Shown here: one piece after another, positions 6,474 through 14,824 of the stretch
How positions within the stretch are numbered: the stretch's first letter is position 1
Layout of the letters: each line of letters starts with the position of its first letter
Assembly (NCBI RefSeq): GCF_019599185.1
Contig: NZ_JAIEUL010000008.1
Location: 95,544-159,543, forward strand
Reading direction: 5' to 3'
Source of the DNA: Cryobacterium inferilacus
GTDB taxonomy: Bacteria; Actinomycetota; Actinomycetes; Actinomycetales; Microbacteriaceae
Length of the DNA stretch: 64,000 bases
Made by a program: the position numbers and the translations under genes
Notes under the pieces: model-generated
Databases searched by the model: none
The model's input: the letters and a program-made list of their open reading frames with translations, nothing else
What the model was told of the DNA's origin: nothing

Positions 6474-7504
6474 TGTTCGCGCTGATCGAAACTGCGATGC
6501 TCGCAGCGCTGTGGGGCACGACCCTTCTGCTTGCGCCCAGCGCGCTCCGCGGGAAACGACGTCTGCTGTTCTGGTTCATGCTGGCCTTCGCCGTCACCAT
6601 GTCGCTGGTCTCCGACGAACCGTATGCGGTCGTCGATGAGCTCCTGGGCGGAGCCGACATCACATATTTCATCCTCCATGCGACGGTGATCATTTGTGTC
6701 GCCCTCTTCGACACCCTCATCCAAACGGCTGTCTCCCGGGCCGGGCTGACCTCGATTCGAAAACGATGGGCCCTGTGGGGAGCGACCGGACTGATCCTTC
6801 TCCAGGCCGGTCTGTTCTTCGCCAACGATTGGGAGATCGACAATATCCAGTTGATCGGCCCCGGCGACTGGAGTCAGCTGGTCTACAGTTTCACGACCTG
6901 GATTGCCCTGATCGTTCTCGCGTTTTCGACAATCGCCGCGTGCTCGACGGATTTCAAGCGTCAGTCGGACACATCGCTCAAGAGCGCCCTCGTGATCATC
7001 TCAGCCGGTTGCGCGGTCGTATCGCTCTACGTCGTCATCCAGATGGGTGTGGCGATTGACCGGGCCACAGGCGGCACCACTCTCAGCCCGACGGTTGACT
7101 TCTTGTCCGTGACCAGCTCGCTTCTCGCTCCCCTCTTTCTGGCGCTCGGCCTCGGTCTCCGCCTGCTGATCGGAGCTTCCCAGAACCTGAGCGATGCGGC
7201 CAGGAGCCGGCGGCTGCTGTGGCAGGTCACCCCCCTCTGGGAGCGGTTGCTTGCTGATCGACCTGAACTCAGCATTGAAGTATCGACATCGCGGGTTGCG
7301 CTCTGCATCCGCGGAAGCCACGCTGTGCACCTCCACCGACGCTACGTCGAGGTGCGCGACTGTCTTCTTCTGAACCCCGACATTTCACTGTCGGCAGGCG
7401 AGGTCACACTCATCGAGAGAATCGAAGAGCACATTCGTCTGGCATCAGCTGCATCCCGCGGAACCACCAAGGACTCGAGGACCGATGATTACCAAAATGC
7501 CTGA
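6473..7504 (+). CDS. 7-TM protein with DUF6545-like cytosolic tail (MAB_1171c family)
   Basis: This 343-residue protein has seven hydrophobic spans at about residues 3-23, 31-46, 61-81, 98-116, 139-160, 172-196 and 209-231, followed by a cytosolic tail of about 110 residues. The tail has the family pattern LWxxL, here RRLLWQVTPLWERLL, then LHRRYVEVRDCLLL. Databases call such proteins putative transporters, but the seven spans plus soluble tail equally suit a membrane sensor. It is translationally coupled to the metallopeptidase and overlaps the HTH gene by 20 bases. Its inferred role is to receive a signal and pass it to the peptidase/repressor pair. Confidence 0.75.
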   Translation: MFALIETAMLAALWGTTLLLAPSALRGKRRLLFWFMLAFAVTMSLVSDEPYAVVDELLGGADITYFILHATVIICVALFDTLIQTAVSRAGLTSIRKRWALWGATGLILLQAGLFFANDWEIDNIQLIGPGDWSQLVYSFTTWIALIVLAFSTIAACSTDFKRQSDTSLKSALVIISAGCAVVSLYVVIQMGVAIDRATGGTTLSPTVDFLSVTSSLLAPLFLALGLGLRLLIGASQNLSDAARSRRLLWQVTPLWERLLADRPELSIEVSTSRVALCIRGSHAVHLHRRYVEVRDCLLLNPDISLSAGEVTLIERIEEHIRLASAASRGTTKDSRTDDYQNA

Positions 7505-7955
7505 TGGAGCGGGTGGGGCGGGATCCCCACCGCCCACGCCGCAACAGGAGCTCGCACGCAAGCTGAACCTGTTGCTTGACGTCGTCGTTGCCGAAGGAAA
7601 CACGCCCTATACCTATCGGGAGATCGCCGCCGGTCTCACCACCAAGAAGGTTTCGCTTTCGAGGGCCCGCTGGCAGTACATGATCAGGGGAGAGGGGCCG
7701 CTGGTCAGTGACGTGCCGCTTCTCACTGAGATCGCACACTTTTTCGGGATTGCCCCGGAGTACCTGCTCGGGTCAGACGATGATCTGCCGGAGCGTATCG
7801 ACTCACAGTTGGAGTTGGTCCGCATGATCCGAGTCAAGCGAGTCATCAACTTCGCGGCCCGCACCCTGGGGGATACGTCACCAGAAGCTCTTCGAGAGAT
7901 CACGAAGCTTCTTGAGAACGGGTTGCCCGACCGCTCGGACCTGACCGACAAGTAG
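7485..7955 (+). CDS. XRE-like helix-turn-helix regulator
   Basis: This 156-residue protein starts at the ATG at 7485, with GAGGA seven bases upstream inside the previous gene. Residues about 27-95 form an XRE-type DNA-binding domain: a YTYREIAAGL helix, KVSLSRARWQYMIRGEG, then LTEIAHFFGIAPEYLLG. The C-terminal part is helical and may dimerise (REITKLLENGL). It is the last gene of the three-gene operon and the likely repressor or activator governed by the upstream peptidase and membrane protein, as ImmR is by ImmA in ICEBs1 (analogy only). Confidence 0.78.
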   Translation: MITKMPDGAGGAGSPPPTPQQELARKLNLLLDVVVAEGNTPYTYREIAAGLTTKKVSLSRARWQYMIRGEGPLVSDVPLLTEIAHFFGIAPEYLLGSDDDLPERIDSQLELVRMIRVKRVINFAARTLGDTSPEALREITKLLENGLPDRSDLTDK

Positions 7956-8363
7956 CCGCACGCCCCCACCGAATAGAAACCGCTTAGAACGCGGCGCCGG
8001 ACCAGCGGTAGGCAGGGTGGTGGTCCCCGTGCCGATAGAGGTAGGGTTAGACATGTCCAAGGGGGGACAAGGGCAGAGGTGCACCGGGAACCAGGGGACG
8101 GTTCTTGGGGGGACGGCGCACTCTGTGATCAACGGTTTTGTGGTGGGCTGCGTTCCATCCAGAACGTCCCGCCGCGTGGGGGGACGCGGCGGGACGCAAC
8201 GCGACCAGTGGCGTGGGGGGACGCCTCAGGTCGCTCACCAATTCTACGGGCGACCGCAGAAGTTCCGGGTCAGATTCTTGTCGGAGTGATCCGTGGGCCA
8301 CGGTTCGTTGTCTCACGGGTTGTGGGCGTGGCGGCGCGGCTCGGAGAAGGCCAGCATTGACGT
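7956..8363. other. Intergenic region with repeated G6-AC motifs
   Basis: I see no convincing gene here. Runs of six G followed by AC occur at 8061, 8107, 8178 and 8215, with a four-G version (GGGGACGG) at 8094. Three of the four are GGGGGGACG. Spacing is irregular (46, 71 and 37 bases). The motifs lie between the HTH operon and the oxidoreductase gene and could be protein-binding sites or G-quadruplex tracts. Their role is unknown. Confidence 0.5.
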
Positions 8364-8840
8364 ATGCCTGGACGGACTCTTCGACGCCTTGCCCAACGTC
8401 TGGGTGGCACCCGCCTGGGCGTCGTGGCGATTGGCCGCGTGGTCTCGCCGCTCCAGCGCTGGCTGTATCGCACCACCGGCGGACGCATCTCGTTGACCGG
8501 CCGGGCACCAGTATTGCTGCTGACAACGACTGGACGTCGCACCGGACTTGAGCGCACGGTCCCGCTGCTCTATCTGCGCGCCAGCGGGTGCCTCGTAGTC
8601 TGCAACGTCAATCCAGGCTTTGAGGGTCCCAACCCGTGGGTGCTCAACCTGCGAGCCCGGCCTCGCGCCACGGTGCAGGTGGGTAGGGAGACCTTTGCGG
8701 TGACCGCGCGCGAGGCGACCGCTGAGGAGATCGACCGCTATTGGCCGCGGCTGACACAGATCTGGCCCGCCTACCGGGCTTTCTTCGAGGCCGGCGGAAA
8801 GAGGTCAGTCTTCATCCTCGCCCCGACCCAGCCGCGTTGA
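8364..8840 (+). CDS. Deazaflavin (F420)-dependent nitroreductase-family protein
   Basis: This 158-residue protein has a split beta-barrel fold of the Ddn type. Visible signatures are LLLTTTGRRTGLERTVPLLY, then VVCNVNPGFEGPNPWVLNLRA, then a tail with YWPRLTQIWPAYRAF. Family members bind F420 and reduce quinones, nitro compounds or other substrates. The substrate here is not predictable. It lies 28 bases upstream of the photolyase-like gene on the same strand and may be co-transcribed with it. The alternative is an F420-binding protein without reductase activity. Confidence 0.85.
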   Translation: MPGRTLRRLAQRLGGTRLGVVAIGRVVSPLQRWLYRTTGGRISLTGRAPVLLLTTTGRRTGLERTVPLLYLRASGCLVVCNVNPGFEGPNPWVLNLRARPRATVQVGRETFAVTAREATAEEIDRYWPRLTQIWPAYRAFFEAGGKRSVFILAPTQPR

Positions 8841-8868
8841 TCCGGCGCTGTCCGTCTATCGTGAGGGT

Positions 8869-10464
8869 ATGAGTCCCGGCCCGAGCGTGCGTGTCGTGTT
8901 ACCGCACCAGCTCTTCGGTCAACATTTCGACGCTGCCGACGGCGCGGTGTTCGTGTTGATCGAGCACGACCTGCTCTTCCGTCAGTACCGGTTCCACTCT
9001 CACAAGCTGGTGCTGCACCGCGCCTCGATGGCACGCTTCGCCGACCGCTTACGCGAGCACGGCTACGAGGTTGTCGAGCTCCAGAGTGATGCCTCCCGTA
9101 GCTCGCACGACCAGCTCGCCGAGTTCGTGCGCCACCGCACGCCGGCTCGGGTGACCTGGTTCGACGTCGTCGACGACTGGCTCGAGAAGGACCTGCTCGC
9201 AGCTCTGGCTGACGGCGGCTACCGGATGCGCCGCGACGACCTGCTGGAGACGCCGAACTTCCTCACCGATCGGGCTCAGATCGATGAGTGGTTCTCCGAG
9301 AACAACCCCCGCATGCAGGAGTTCTACATCTGGCAACGACGTCGACTCGACATCCTGCTCGACGACGGCAGGCCGGTTGGCGGCAAGTGGTCCTTCGACG
9401 CCGACAATCGCAAGAAACTCCCGCGCGGGTACACCCCCCAACCCGTGGGCCGCTTTGCCCGTCACCCCGTGCTGCAGCGCGAGGGCACCTTCGACTTCGA
9501 CGCGCTCGCGGCGGACGCGGCGGACGCGGTGGTCGTCGACGTGCCCGACGAGGTCACCCGCGCGATCGCGTGGGTCAGCGCCGAGTTCCCGGATGCGCCG
9601 GGCGACCCGCACCTGTTCGCCTGGCCGACCACGGCCGCCGAAGCCCGTGAGCACCTGCAGGAGTTCGTGCGGGACCGCTTGACCGACTTCGGCCCGTACG
9701 AGGACGCGATCTCTGCCACGCATCCGTTCATCAATCACGGCCTGCTCACCGGCGCGTTGAATGTCGGGCTGCTGGACCCGCGCGATGTTGTTGACGCGGT
9801 CCTGGAGGGCGCCGACGGCAACACCCCGCTCGCCTCGCTGGAGGGGTTTGTACGGCAGGTGATCGGCTGGCGGGAGTACATGCGCGCCACTTACCGAACC
9901 CGCGGCCGTGAGATGCGCACCGCCAACCGACTCGACCACCAGCGGGCGCTCGGGGACGGCTGGTGGGATGCCAGCACCGGGCTGGCGCCGGTGGACCTGG
10001 TCGTGTCCCGCGTGCTCGACACCGGGTACGCCCACCACATCGAACGGCTGATGGTGCTCGGCAACGCCATGGCACTGCTGCGCATCCACCCCGACGCGGT
10101 CTACGAGTGGTTCATGGAGATGTTCATCGACGCCTATGACTGGGTGATGGTGCCCAACGTCTATGCAATGAGCCAGTTCGCCGCGGGCGACGAGATCACC
10201 ACCAAGCCCTACGTGTCCGGCAGTAACTACCTGCGCAAGATGTCCGACCTGCCGGCCGGCGAATGGATGGCCGACTGGGACGGGCTGTACTGGACCTTCA
10301 TCGAGGACCACCGTGCGGTTTTCGCGGCGAACCCGCGCACGCGGATGGTCGTCTCGTTGCTGGACGGGATGGACGCGACCAAGCGCGACGACCACCGCCG
10401 CCGGGCCGCGGCGCTCCTGGACGCGGGGCAGGACACCGGGTTGCTGGCGTTGTCGCCGCGCTGA
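8869..10464 (+). CDS. Bacterial (6-4) photolyase/cryptochrome-like protein lacking Fe-S cysteines
   Basis: This 531-residue protein belongs to the prokaryotic photolyase-related family (PhrB/CryB, FeS-BCP). It opens VVLPHQLFGQHF and keeps IEHDLLFRQYRFHSHKL, GKWSFDADNRKKLP, VRQVIGWREYMRATY, GYAHHIERLMVLGNAM and the AYDWVMVPNVYAMSQFAAG segment. In known members four cysteines bind a 4Fe-4S cluster, two of them in the MSDYCxxC region. Here that region reads MSDLPAGEW (residues 458-466), and the whole protein contains no cysteine. FAD binding looks intact. It probably repairs (6-4) photoproducts or senses light without an Fe-S cluster. Confidence 0.88.
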   Translation: MSPGPSVRVVLPHQLFGQHFDAADGAVFVLIEHDLLFRQYRFHSHKLVLHRASMARFADRLREHGYEVVELQSDASRSSHDQLAEFVRHRTPARVTWFDVVDDWLEKDLLAALADGGYRMRRDDLLETPNFLTDRAQIDEWFSENNPRMQEFYIWQRRRLDILLDDGRPVGGKWSFDADNRKKLPRGYTPQPVGRFARHPVLQREGTFDFDALAADAADAVVVDVPDEVTRAIAWVSAEFPDAPGDPHLFAWPTTAAEAREHLQEFVRDRLTDFGPYEDAISATHPFINHGLLTGALNVGLLDPRDVVDAVLEGADGNTPLASLEGFVRQVIGWREYMRATYRTRGREMRTANRLDHQRALGDGWWDASTGLAPVDLVVSRVLDTGYAHHIERLMVLGNAMALLRIHPDAVYEWFMEMFIDAYDWVMVPNVYAMSQFAAGDEITTKPYVSGSNYLRKMSDLPAGEWMADWDGLYWTFIEDHRAVFAANPRTRMVVSLLDGMDATKRDDHRRRAAALLDAGQDTGLLALSPR

Positions 10465-10534
10465 GCGGCCGCAGCGCCGGGCAATCGTGTGGGAGGCTGA
10501 GGCCAGCGGACGATGAGGCACGAAGGAGATCTGT

Positions 10535-13012
10535 GTGGCGAAAATTCGGGTGAGCAACGGTCGATTCGGGCTCAATTTTCTCGACGCCTTGAAGAAATCC
10601 AAGCCCGGCGACGTGCTGGTTCTGAGCGAGGGCGAGCACAGGGTGGACTCGGTGTACATCGCGAATCTGGAGATCATCGGTAGCGGTGATCCGAGCAAGG
10701 TCGTCTTACGCGGCTACTTCGATATCCAGGGCAGGTGCAAGATCACCAACGCCACGATCTGCGCGCCGCCCTTTCACAACGCCATTCATCTCAAGACCGC
10801 CGACGCCCATGTCGAGCTTGACGGCACCACCGTGTACGGCGAGCCGACATGGAAATACCCGGCGATCTACAGCAGTGCGGGCACTGTGGTGATGCGGCGC
10901 AGCACTGTCAGATTCAGCCCTTCGTCGGCGGGGGTCGTTATCGAGAACAACGCGCTGCTGCACGCCACCGATTCGACTGTTGCCGGGCTGCGCGTCATCG
11001 GCGCCAAAGCTGTGCTCATCAATGCCAGCGCCTTCAACATTGTTGGCCAGATGCGCGGTCAGATTGAGGCGTACGGCGTGCTGTCGGTCACCCCAGCCGA
11101 GGGTGAGCGTTCCCTCATCATCGAGAACGAGTCCGTCTGCGCGGTGGAGTCGTTGCGTGCTGAACAGGGGCCCTGGGAGGGACTCTGCGATGCCAGTGTG
11201 CTGCGGATCGGTCGGGTGGAGGTGCCCGACGATCAGACCTACGTGGTCTACAAAAAGGGGCGCGCGCTCGTCGAGACGGACAGCCCCGTCGTGACGATCT
11301 TCGACCCTGATGCCGAGCCCGCGCCAGAGCCCGCGATCGAGGGGACCGAGACCGCGCTCGACCGAGCCGTTGAAGTCGAGATCGCCCCACTGCTCGACCC
11401 CCTCAACGAGATCCTGGCGCTGACCGGACTGGCGACGGTCAAGGACCAGATTCAAGCGTTCACCCGGATGGTGCAGTTCAACCAAATGCGTGCACAGCGA
11501 GGGTTCAAGAGCACCGACATGACCATGCACAGCATGTTCTTGGGCAACCCGGGCACCGGCAAGACCACCGTGGCGCGTCTGCTCGGCACGGCACTGTTCC
11601 ACGCCGGCGCGACGCAACGGGACGTGTTCGTCGAGGTCGGGCGCCGAGACCTGGTCGGTCAGCATCTCGGAGCATCCGCAAACCTGACTTCGGACGTTCT
11701 CGAGAGTGCGCGCGGGGGAGTGCTCTTCATCGACGAGGCCTACGCGCTTCACCAGAAGAACAACAACGAGTTCGCGCAGGAGGCTGTCGATACCATTCTC
11801 GCGTTTATGGAGAATAACCGCGACGACATTGTGATCATCTTCGCCGGCTATACCGACCGGATGCAGGACTTTCTGACCATGAACCCGGGCCTCAAATCCA
11901 GAGTTCCGAACCGGTTCGACTTCGAGGACTATTCCCCGGCCGAAGTCGCTGACATCGGTTACCAGAGCCTTCTGCGGGAGGACTACACAATCGACGAGGA
12001 TCTGTACCAGCGCGTGGTCGCCGACAGATATGGCCGAACCACCGATAAGAGCAACGGCAGGTGGGTTCGGAACTTCAACCAGGATCTGATCACTCAGATG
12101 GCGCGCCGCGTGGTGAATGACCGGACGCAGGACTTCGACGACTTGGCCCGGATAACAGACGACGACATCTACTTGGTTGTCGGAGGCGACTCCGGCCAGA
12201 AGGACGCAAACGTACAAGTGCTCCTCGAACAGCTGGATGCCCTGACCGGGCTGACGGTTGTGAAGGACTGGGTGCGGAAACTAGTGAACCGGGTCGCGGT
12301 TGACCAACAGCGCATGCGGCTGGACGGTAGCGTGGCCCGGCCCACATACCACATGGTTTTCGCAGGAAACCCGGGCACTGGCAAGACAACTGTGGCGAAA
12401 ATCATCGCGCAGCTCTTCTACAACCTCGGCATCCTCGAGACGGCCACCGTCAAAGTGGTAGACCGCAGCAGCCTGGTCGGCAGCTGGATCGGCCACACCG
12501 AGGAGAACACCACCAGGGCCGTCGACGAGGCTATGGGCGGGGTGCTTTTTGTCGACGAGGCCTACCAGCTGTATGTCGAGGACTCGAGGAATGACTTCGG
12601 CAGGCAAGCGATTGAAACGTTCATGACCCGTCTGGAAAACGATCGGGACAAATTCGTCGCCATCTTCGCCGGGTACACCGAGAACATGGACCGGTTCCTG
12701 AGCGCGAATCCGGGTTTGCGGTCCCGAATCCCGCTGACCATCGAGTTCCCCGACTTCAGCCCAGAGGACGTCGGCGAAATAGTCGTCGCCCGACTGAATG
12801 CGAGTTGGACGTTCGACGAAGTGTTGGTAGCGGGGTGCGCAGCGAAAACTTACGCGGCTCTGGACGAGAAAGACAGATCGAACGGGCGTTGGGCCCGCAC
12901 CTTCGCCGAGCGCATCGAGGCGGAGCAGATCGAGCACGTTGCCGCACATGGCATCACCGGTGCCGAGATGACGCGCATCCCCGCCGAGGTCATCCAGTCA
13001 CTGGTGTTCTAG
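10535..13012 (+). CDS. Beta-helix / tandem CbxX-CfqX AAA+ ATPase fusion
   Basis: This 825-residue protein starts at a GTG with AAGGAG seven bases upstream. Residues about 1-240 look like a right-handed beta helix (repeating short strands such as DVLVLSEGEHRV, ANLEIIGSGDPSKVVLRG, NAIHLKTADAHVELDG). A short Pro/Glu-rich linker (about 252-270) follows. Two CbxX/CfqX (SpoVK/EccA-like) AAA+ modules come next: Walker A GNPGTGKTT at about 336 and 610, Walker B VLFIDEAY at about 395 and VLFVDEAYQ at about 669, each with an NPGL(K/R)SR(V/I)P arginine-finger segment. It is cytoplasmic, a predicted hexameric remodeller with a built-in recognition domain. No type VII secretion genes are nearby. The target is unknown. 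Confidence 0.85.
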   Translation: MAKIRVSNGRFGLNFLDALKKSKPGDVLVLSEGEHRVDSVYIANLEIIGSGDPSKVVLRGYFDIQGRCKITNATICAPPFHNAIHLKTADAHVELDGTTVYGEPTWKYPAIYSSAGTVVMRRSTVRFSPSSAGVVIENNALLHATDSTVAGLRVIGAKAVLINASAFNIVGQMRGQIEAYGVLSVTPAEGERSLIIENESVCAVESLRAEQGPWEGLCDASVLRIGRVEVPDDQTYVVYKKGRALVETDSPVVTIFDPDAEPAPEPAIEGTETALDRAVEVEIAPLLDPLNEILALTGLATVKDQIQAFTRMVQFNQMRAQRGFKSTDMTMHSMFLGNPGTGKTTVARLLGTALFHAGATQRDVFVEVGRRDLVGQHLGASANLTSDVLESARGGVLFIDEAYALHQKNNNEFAQEAVDTILAFMENNRDDIVIIFAGYTDRMQDFLTMNPGLKSRVPNRFDFEDYSPAEVADIGYQSLLREDYTIDEDLYQRVVADRYGRTTDKSNGRWVRNFNQDLITQMARRVVNDRTQDFDDLARITDDDIYLVVGGDSGQKDANVQVLLEQLDALTGLTVVKDWVRKLVNRVAVDQQRMRLDGSVARPTYHMVFAGNPGTGKTTVAKIIAQLFYNLGILETATVKVVDRSSLVGSWIGHTEENTTRAVDEAMGGVLFVDEAYQLYVEDSRNDFGRQAIETFMTRLENDRDKFVAIFAGYTENMDRFLSANPGLRSRIPLTIEFPDFSPEDVGEIVVARLNASWTFDEVLVAGCAAKTYAALDEKDRSNGRWARTFAERIEAEQIEHVAAHGITGAEMTRIPAEVIQSLVF

Positions 13013-13184
13013 CCGACGAGCAGCCGGTGCCGCTCGGTGGTGCCGTGGGATCGAAACCCTGCTCGATGGATGCCATCACGTCGCCTTCTGTTCGGGAACG
13101 GAAACCGGTCCTGCCAGTGAAGCCTTGGGCACGCAGGAATTCAAGGCCGACCGGCATGGCCGTCTCCGGTCGGGAGCAATGCGG
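13013..13184. other. Intergenic spacer, no gene supported
   Basis: The space between the AAA+ gene and the convergent GNAT gene holds a minus-strand 56-codon frame beginning MPVGLEFLRAQGFTGR that I do not recognise. It could be a gene remnant. No terminator was obvious. Confidence 0.35.
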
Positions 13185-13760
13185 TCAGTCGAGCATCCGC
13201 CGCATCAGGATGCGCGGGAAGCCGCCGGCGACGGAGCCGGTGTCTGCGGCCTTGACGAAGCCGGCTCGTTCGAACATGGCACGGGTGCCCACGTACGCCA
13301 TGGTCAGGTCGACCCGCTTGCCGCCGTTGTCGACCGGGTAGCTCTCGACGCACGGTGCCCCGGATGCGCGGGCGTACGCCACGGCGCCCTCGATGAGCGC
13401 CGGTGTCACTCCCCGTTTGCGGTAGCCGGGGCGCACGCGCAGGCACCAGAGTGACCAAACCGGCAAGTCGTCGAGATGCGGGATCTTGCGCGAGGTGGCG
13501 AAAGGATGCAGCTCGGAACGCGGCGCGATACCCGCCCAGCCGGCCACCGCGCCGTCGATATGGGCGAGCACACCGGGTGCGAGCGGGCGGGCACACAGTT
13601 CCCGCACCTTGTCCGCCCTGGCGGTGCCGGTGAGGGCGCGGTTCTCGGTGGAACTGAGCCGCCAGGACAGGCACCAACAGACCGAGGATTCGGGCTTCTT
13701 CGGTGCGAACATCGTGGCCATGTCGGCGAAGTCGTGCGCCGGTGTGACCTCGATCACCAT
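13185..13760 (-). CDS. GNAT family N-acetyltransferase
   Basis: This 191-residue protein starts MVIEVTPAHDFADMATMF. The start at 13760 is preferred over an upstream in-frame start because GGAGGGGAC lies just in front and homology begins there. The acetyl-CoA loop is visible as WCLRVRPGYRKRGVTPALIE (about residues 92-111). A Cys-rich CWCLSW segment near residue 26 is characteristic of a GNAT subfamily. The substrate is unknown. It is convergent with the AAA+ gene and stands apart from the LysR gene by about 70 bases. Confidence 0.85.
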   Translation of the reverse strand: MVIEVTPAHDFADMATMFAPKKPESSVCWCLSWRLSSTENRALTGTARADKVRELCARPLAPGVLAHIDGAVAGWAGIAPRSELHPFATSRKIPHLDDLPVWSLWCLRVRPGYRKRGVTPALIEGAVAYARASGAPCVESYPVDNGGKRVDLTMAYVGTRAMFERAGFVKAADTGSVAGGFPRILMRRMLD

Positions 13761-13830
13761 GGTGTCCCCTCCGTGCGCGTGGCTGCCTGAATGATAGGCA
13801 GACGCTCCCGCCCGCGGCAAGGGCGGGCGG

Positions 13831-14709
13831 CTACTCGCCGGAGAGGGCCAGGTTGACGAACGCGCGCACGGCCGCGGAGGCGTGGCGTTTGCGGGAGGCG
13901 GCCAGGTAGACGGTGAAGTCGGGCACATGGGCCACCGGCACGAGACGCACGTTCAGGGCCGTGTGGGCGGCGAACTCCGGCAGCAGCGCCACCCCGAGAC
14001 CGTTGCTGACGTACTCGGCGGCGGTGCCGATGTCGGACACCTCGATCATCACCCGCCGATCCACCCCGGCGGCCCCGAACGCGTCGTCGACGATCTGACG
14101 GCTGGCGTAGCCGGGCGGCAGGTCGATGAACTCCTCACCGGCCAGGGCGGCCAGATCGACCCCCGGCGAGGCGGCGAGCGGATGCCGGGCCGGAACCACC
14201 AGCACCATGGGGGAGGAGGCGATCGGAACGGCGGAAAGCGTGGCCGGGATCGAGCCGCTGAGGGCGAGGAAGGCCAGGTCCAGTTCGCCGGTGGACAGCT
14301 CGTCGACCAGGTCGGCCGAGCCACGCCTGGCCGCGCGCAGCCGCACGCCAACGCCGGGGTGCCCGGTGCGGTACAGCCCGAGCAGCCGCGGCACGTTCAC
14401 CAGCGTGACCGAGGTCATCAGGCCGATCACGATCGACCCGGTGATGGCCTGGGTGGATTGCTGGGCCACGTCGCGCACCTCGTTCACCGCGTCCAGAGCA
14501 GCACGCACCTTGGGGAGCAGCAGCTCGCCGGTGGAGGTGAGCCGGATCTGCCGACGACTGCGGTCGAACAGTTCCACACCGAGGTCGCCCTCGAGGGAGC
14601 GCACGCCGGCGGACACCGCTGACTGGGCGATGGTGAGGCGTTCGGCGGCGCGGGTGAAGTTGAGTTCGCCGGCGACGGCGCTGAAGAATTCGAGCTGCCT
14701 GAGGTCCAT
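13831..14709 (-). CDS. alsR: LysR-type regulator, probable AlsR
   Basis: This 292-residue LysR regulator has an N-terminal winged HTH ([20 protein letters not shown], then [20 protein letters not shown]) and a C-terminal periplasmic-binding-like effector domain. It is divergent from alsS with a 115-base shared spacer, the standard arrangement of AlsR, which activates acetoin synthesis genes in response to acetate and low pH in Bacillus. Because of the position and divergence I call it AlsR by context; the protein alone says only LysR family. Confidence 0.8.
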   Translation of the reverse strand: MDLRQLEFFSAVAGELNFTRAAERLTIAQSAVSAGVRSLEGDLGVELFDRSRRQIRLTSTGELLLPKVRAALDAVNEVRDVAQQSTQAITGSIVIGLMTSVTLVNVPRLLGLYRTGHPGVGVRLRAARRGSADLVDELSTGELDLAFLALSGSIPATLSAVPIASSPMVLVVPARHPLAASPGVDLAALAGEEFIDLPPGYASRQIVDDAFGAAGVDRRVMIEVSDIGTAAEYVSNGLGVALLPEFAAHTALNVRLVPVAHVPDFTVYLAASRKRHASAAVRAFVNLALSGE

Positions 14710-14824
14710 CCGTCAATCATCTCATTTGCAGATCATTGTCATCCGTTATCGGCGTTGTTTCTTATCAGTGGCGGCGGGACGATGGATACAGACGCCGGTG
14801 AGGCCGGCACCCTGGAGGCACGAC

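Noticed and set aside
8255..8285. Possible sixth ychF-tail copy (AAGTTCCGGGTCAG)
   Set aside because: Needs a three-base gap and several mismatches; too weak without an alignment to relatives.
13012..13184. Small ORF of 56 codons after the AAA+ gene
   Set aside because: No family features, no clear ribosome site and no conservation evidence; listed only as a spacer.
14126..14824. Long N-terminal extension of alsS
   Set aside because: It is antisense to alsR; a strong ribosome site and family homology place the start at 14825.
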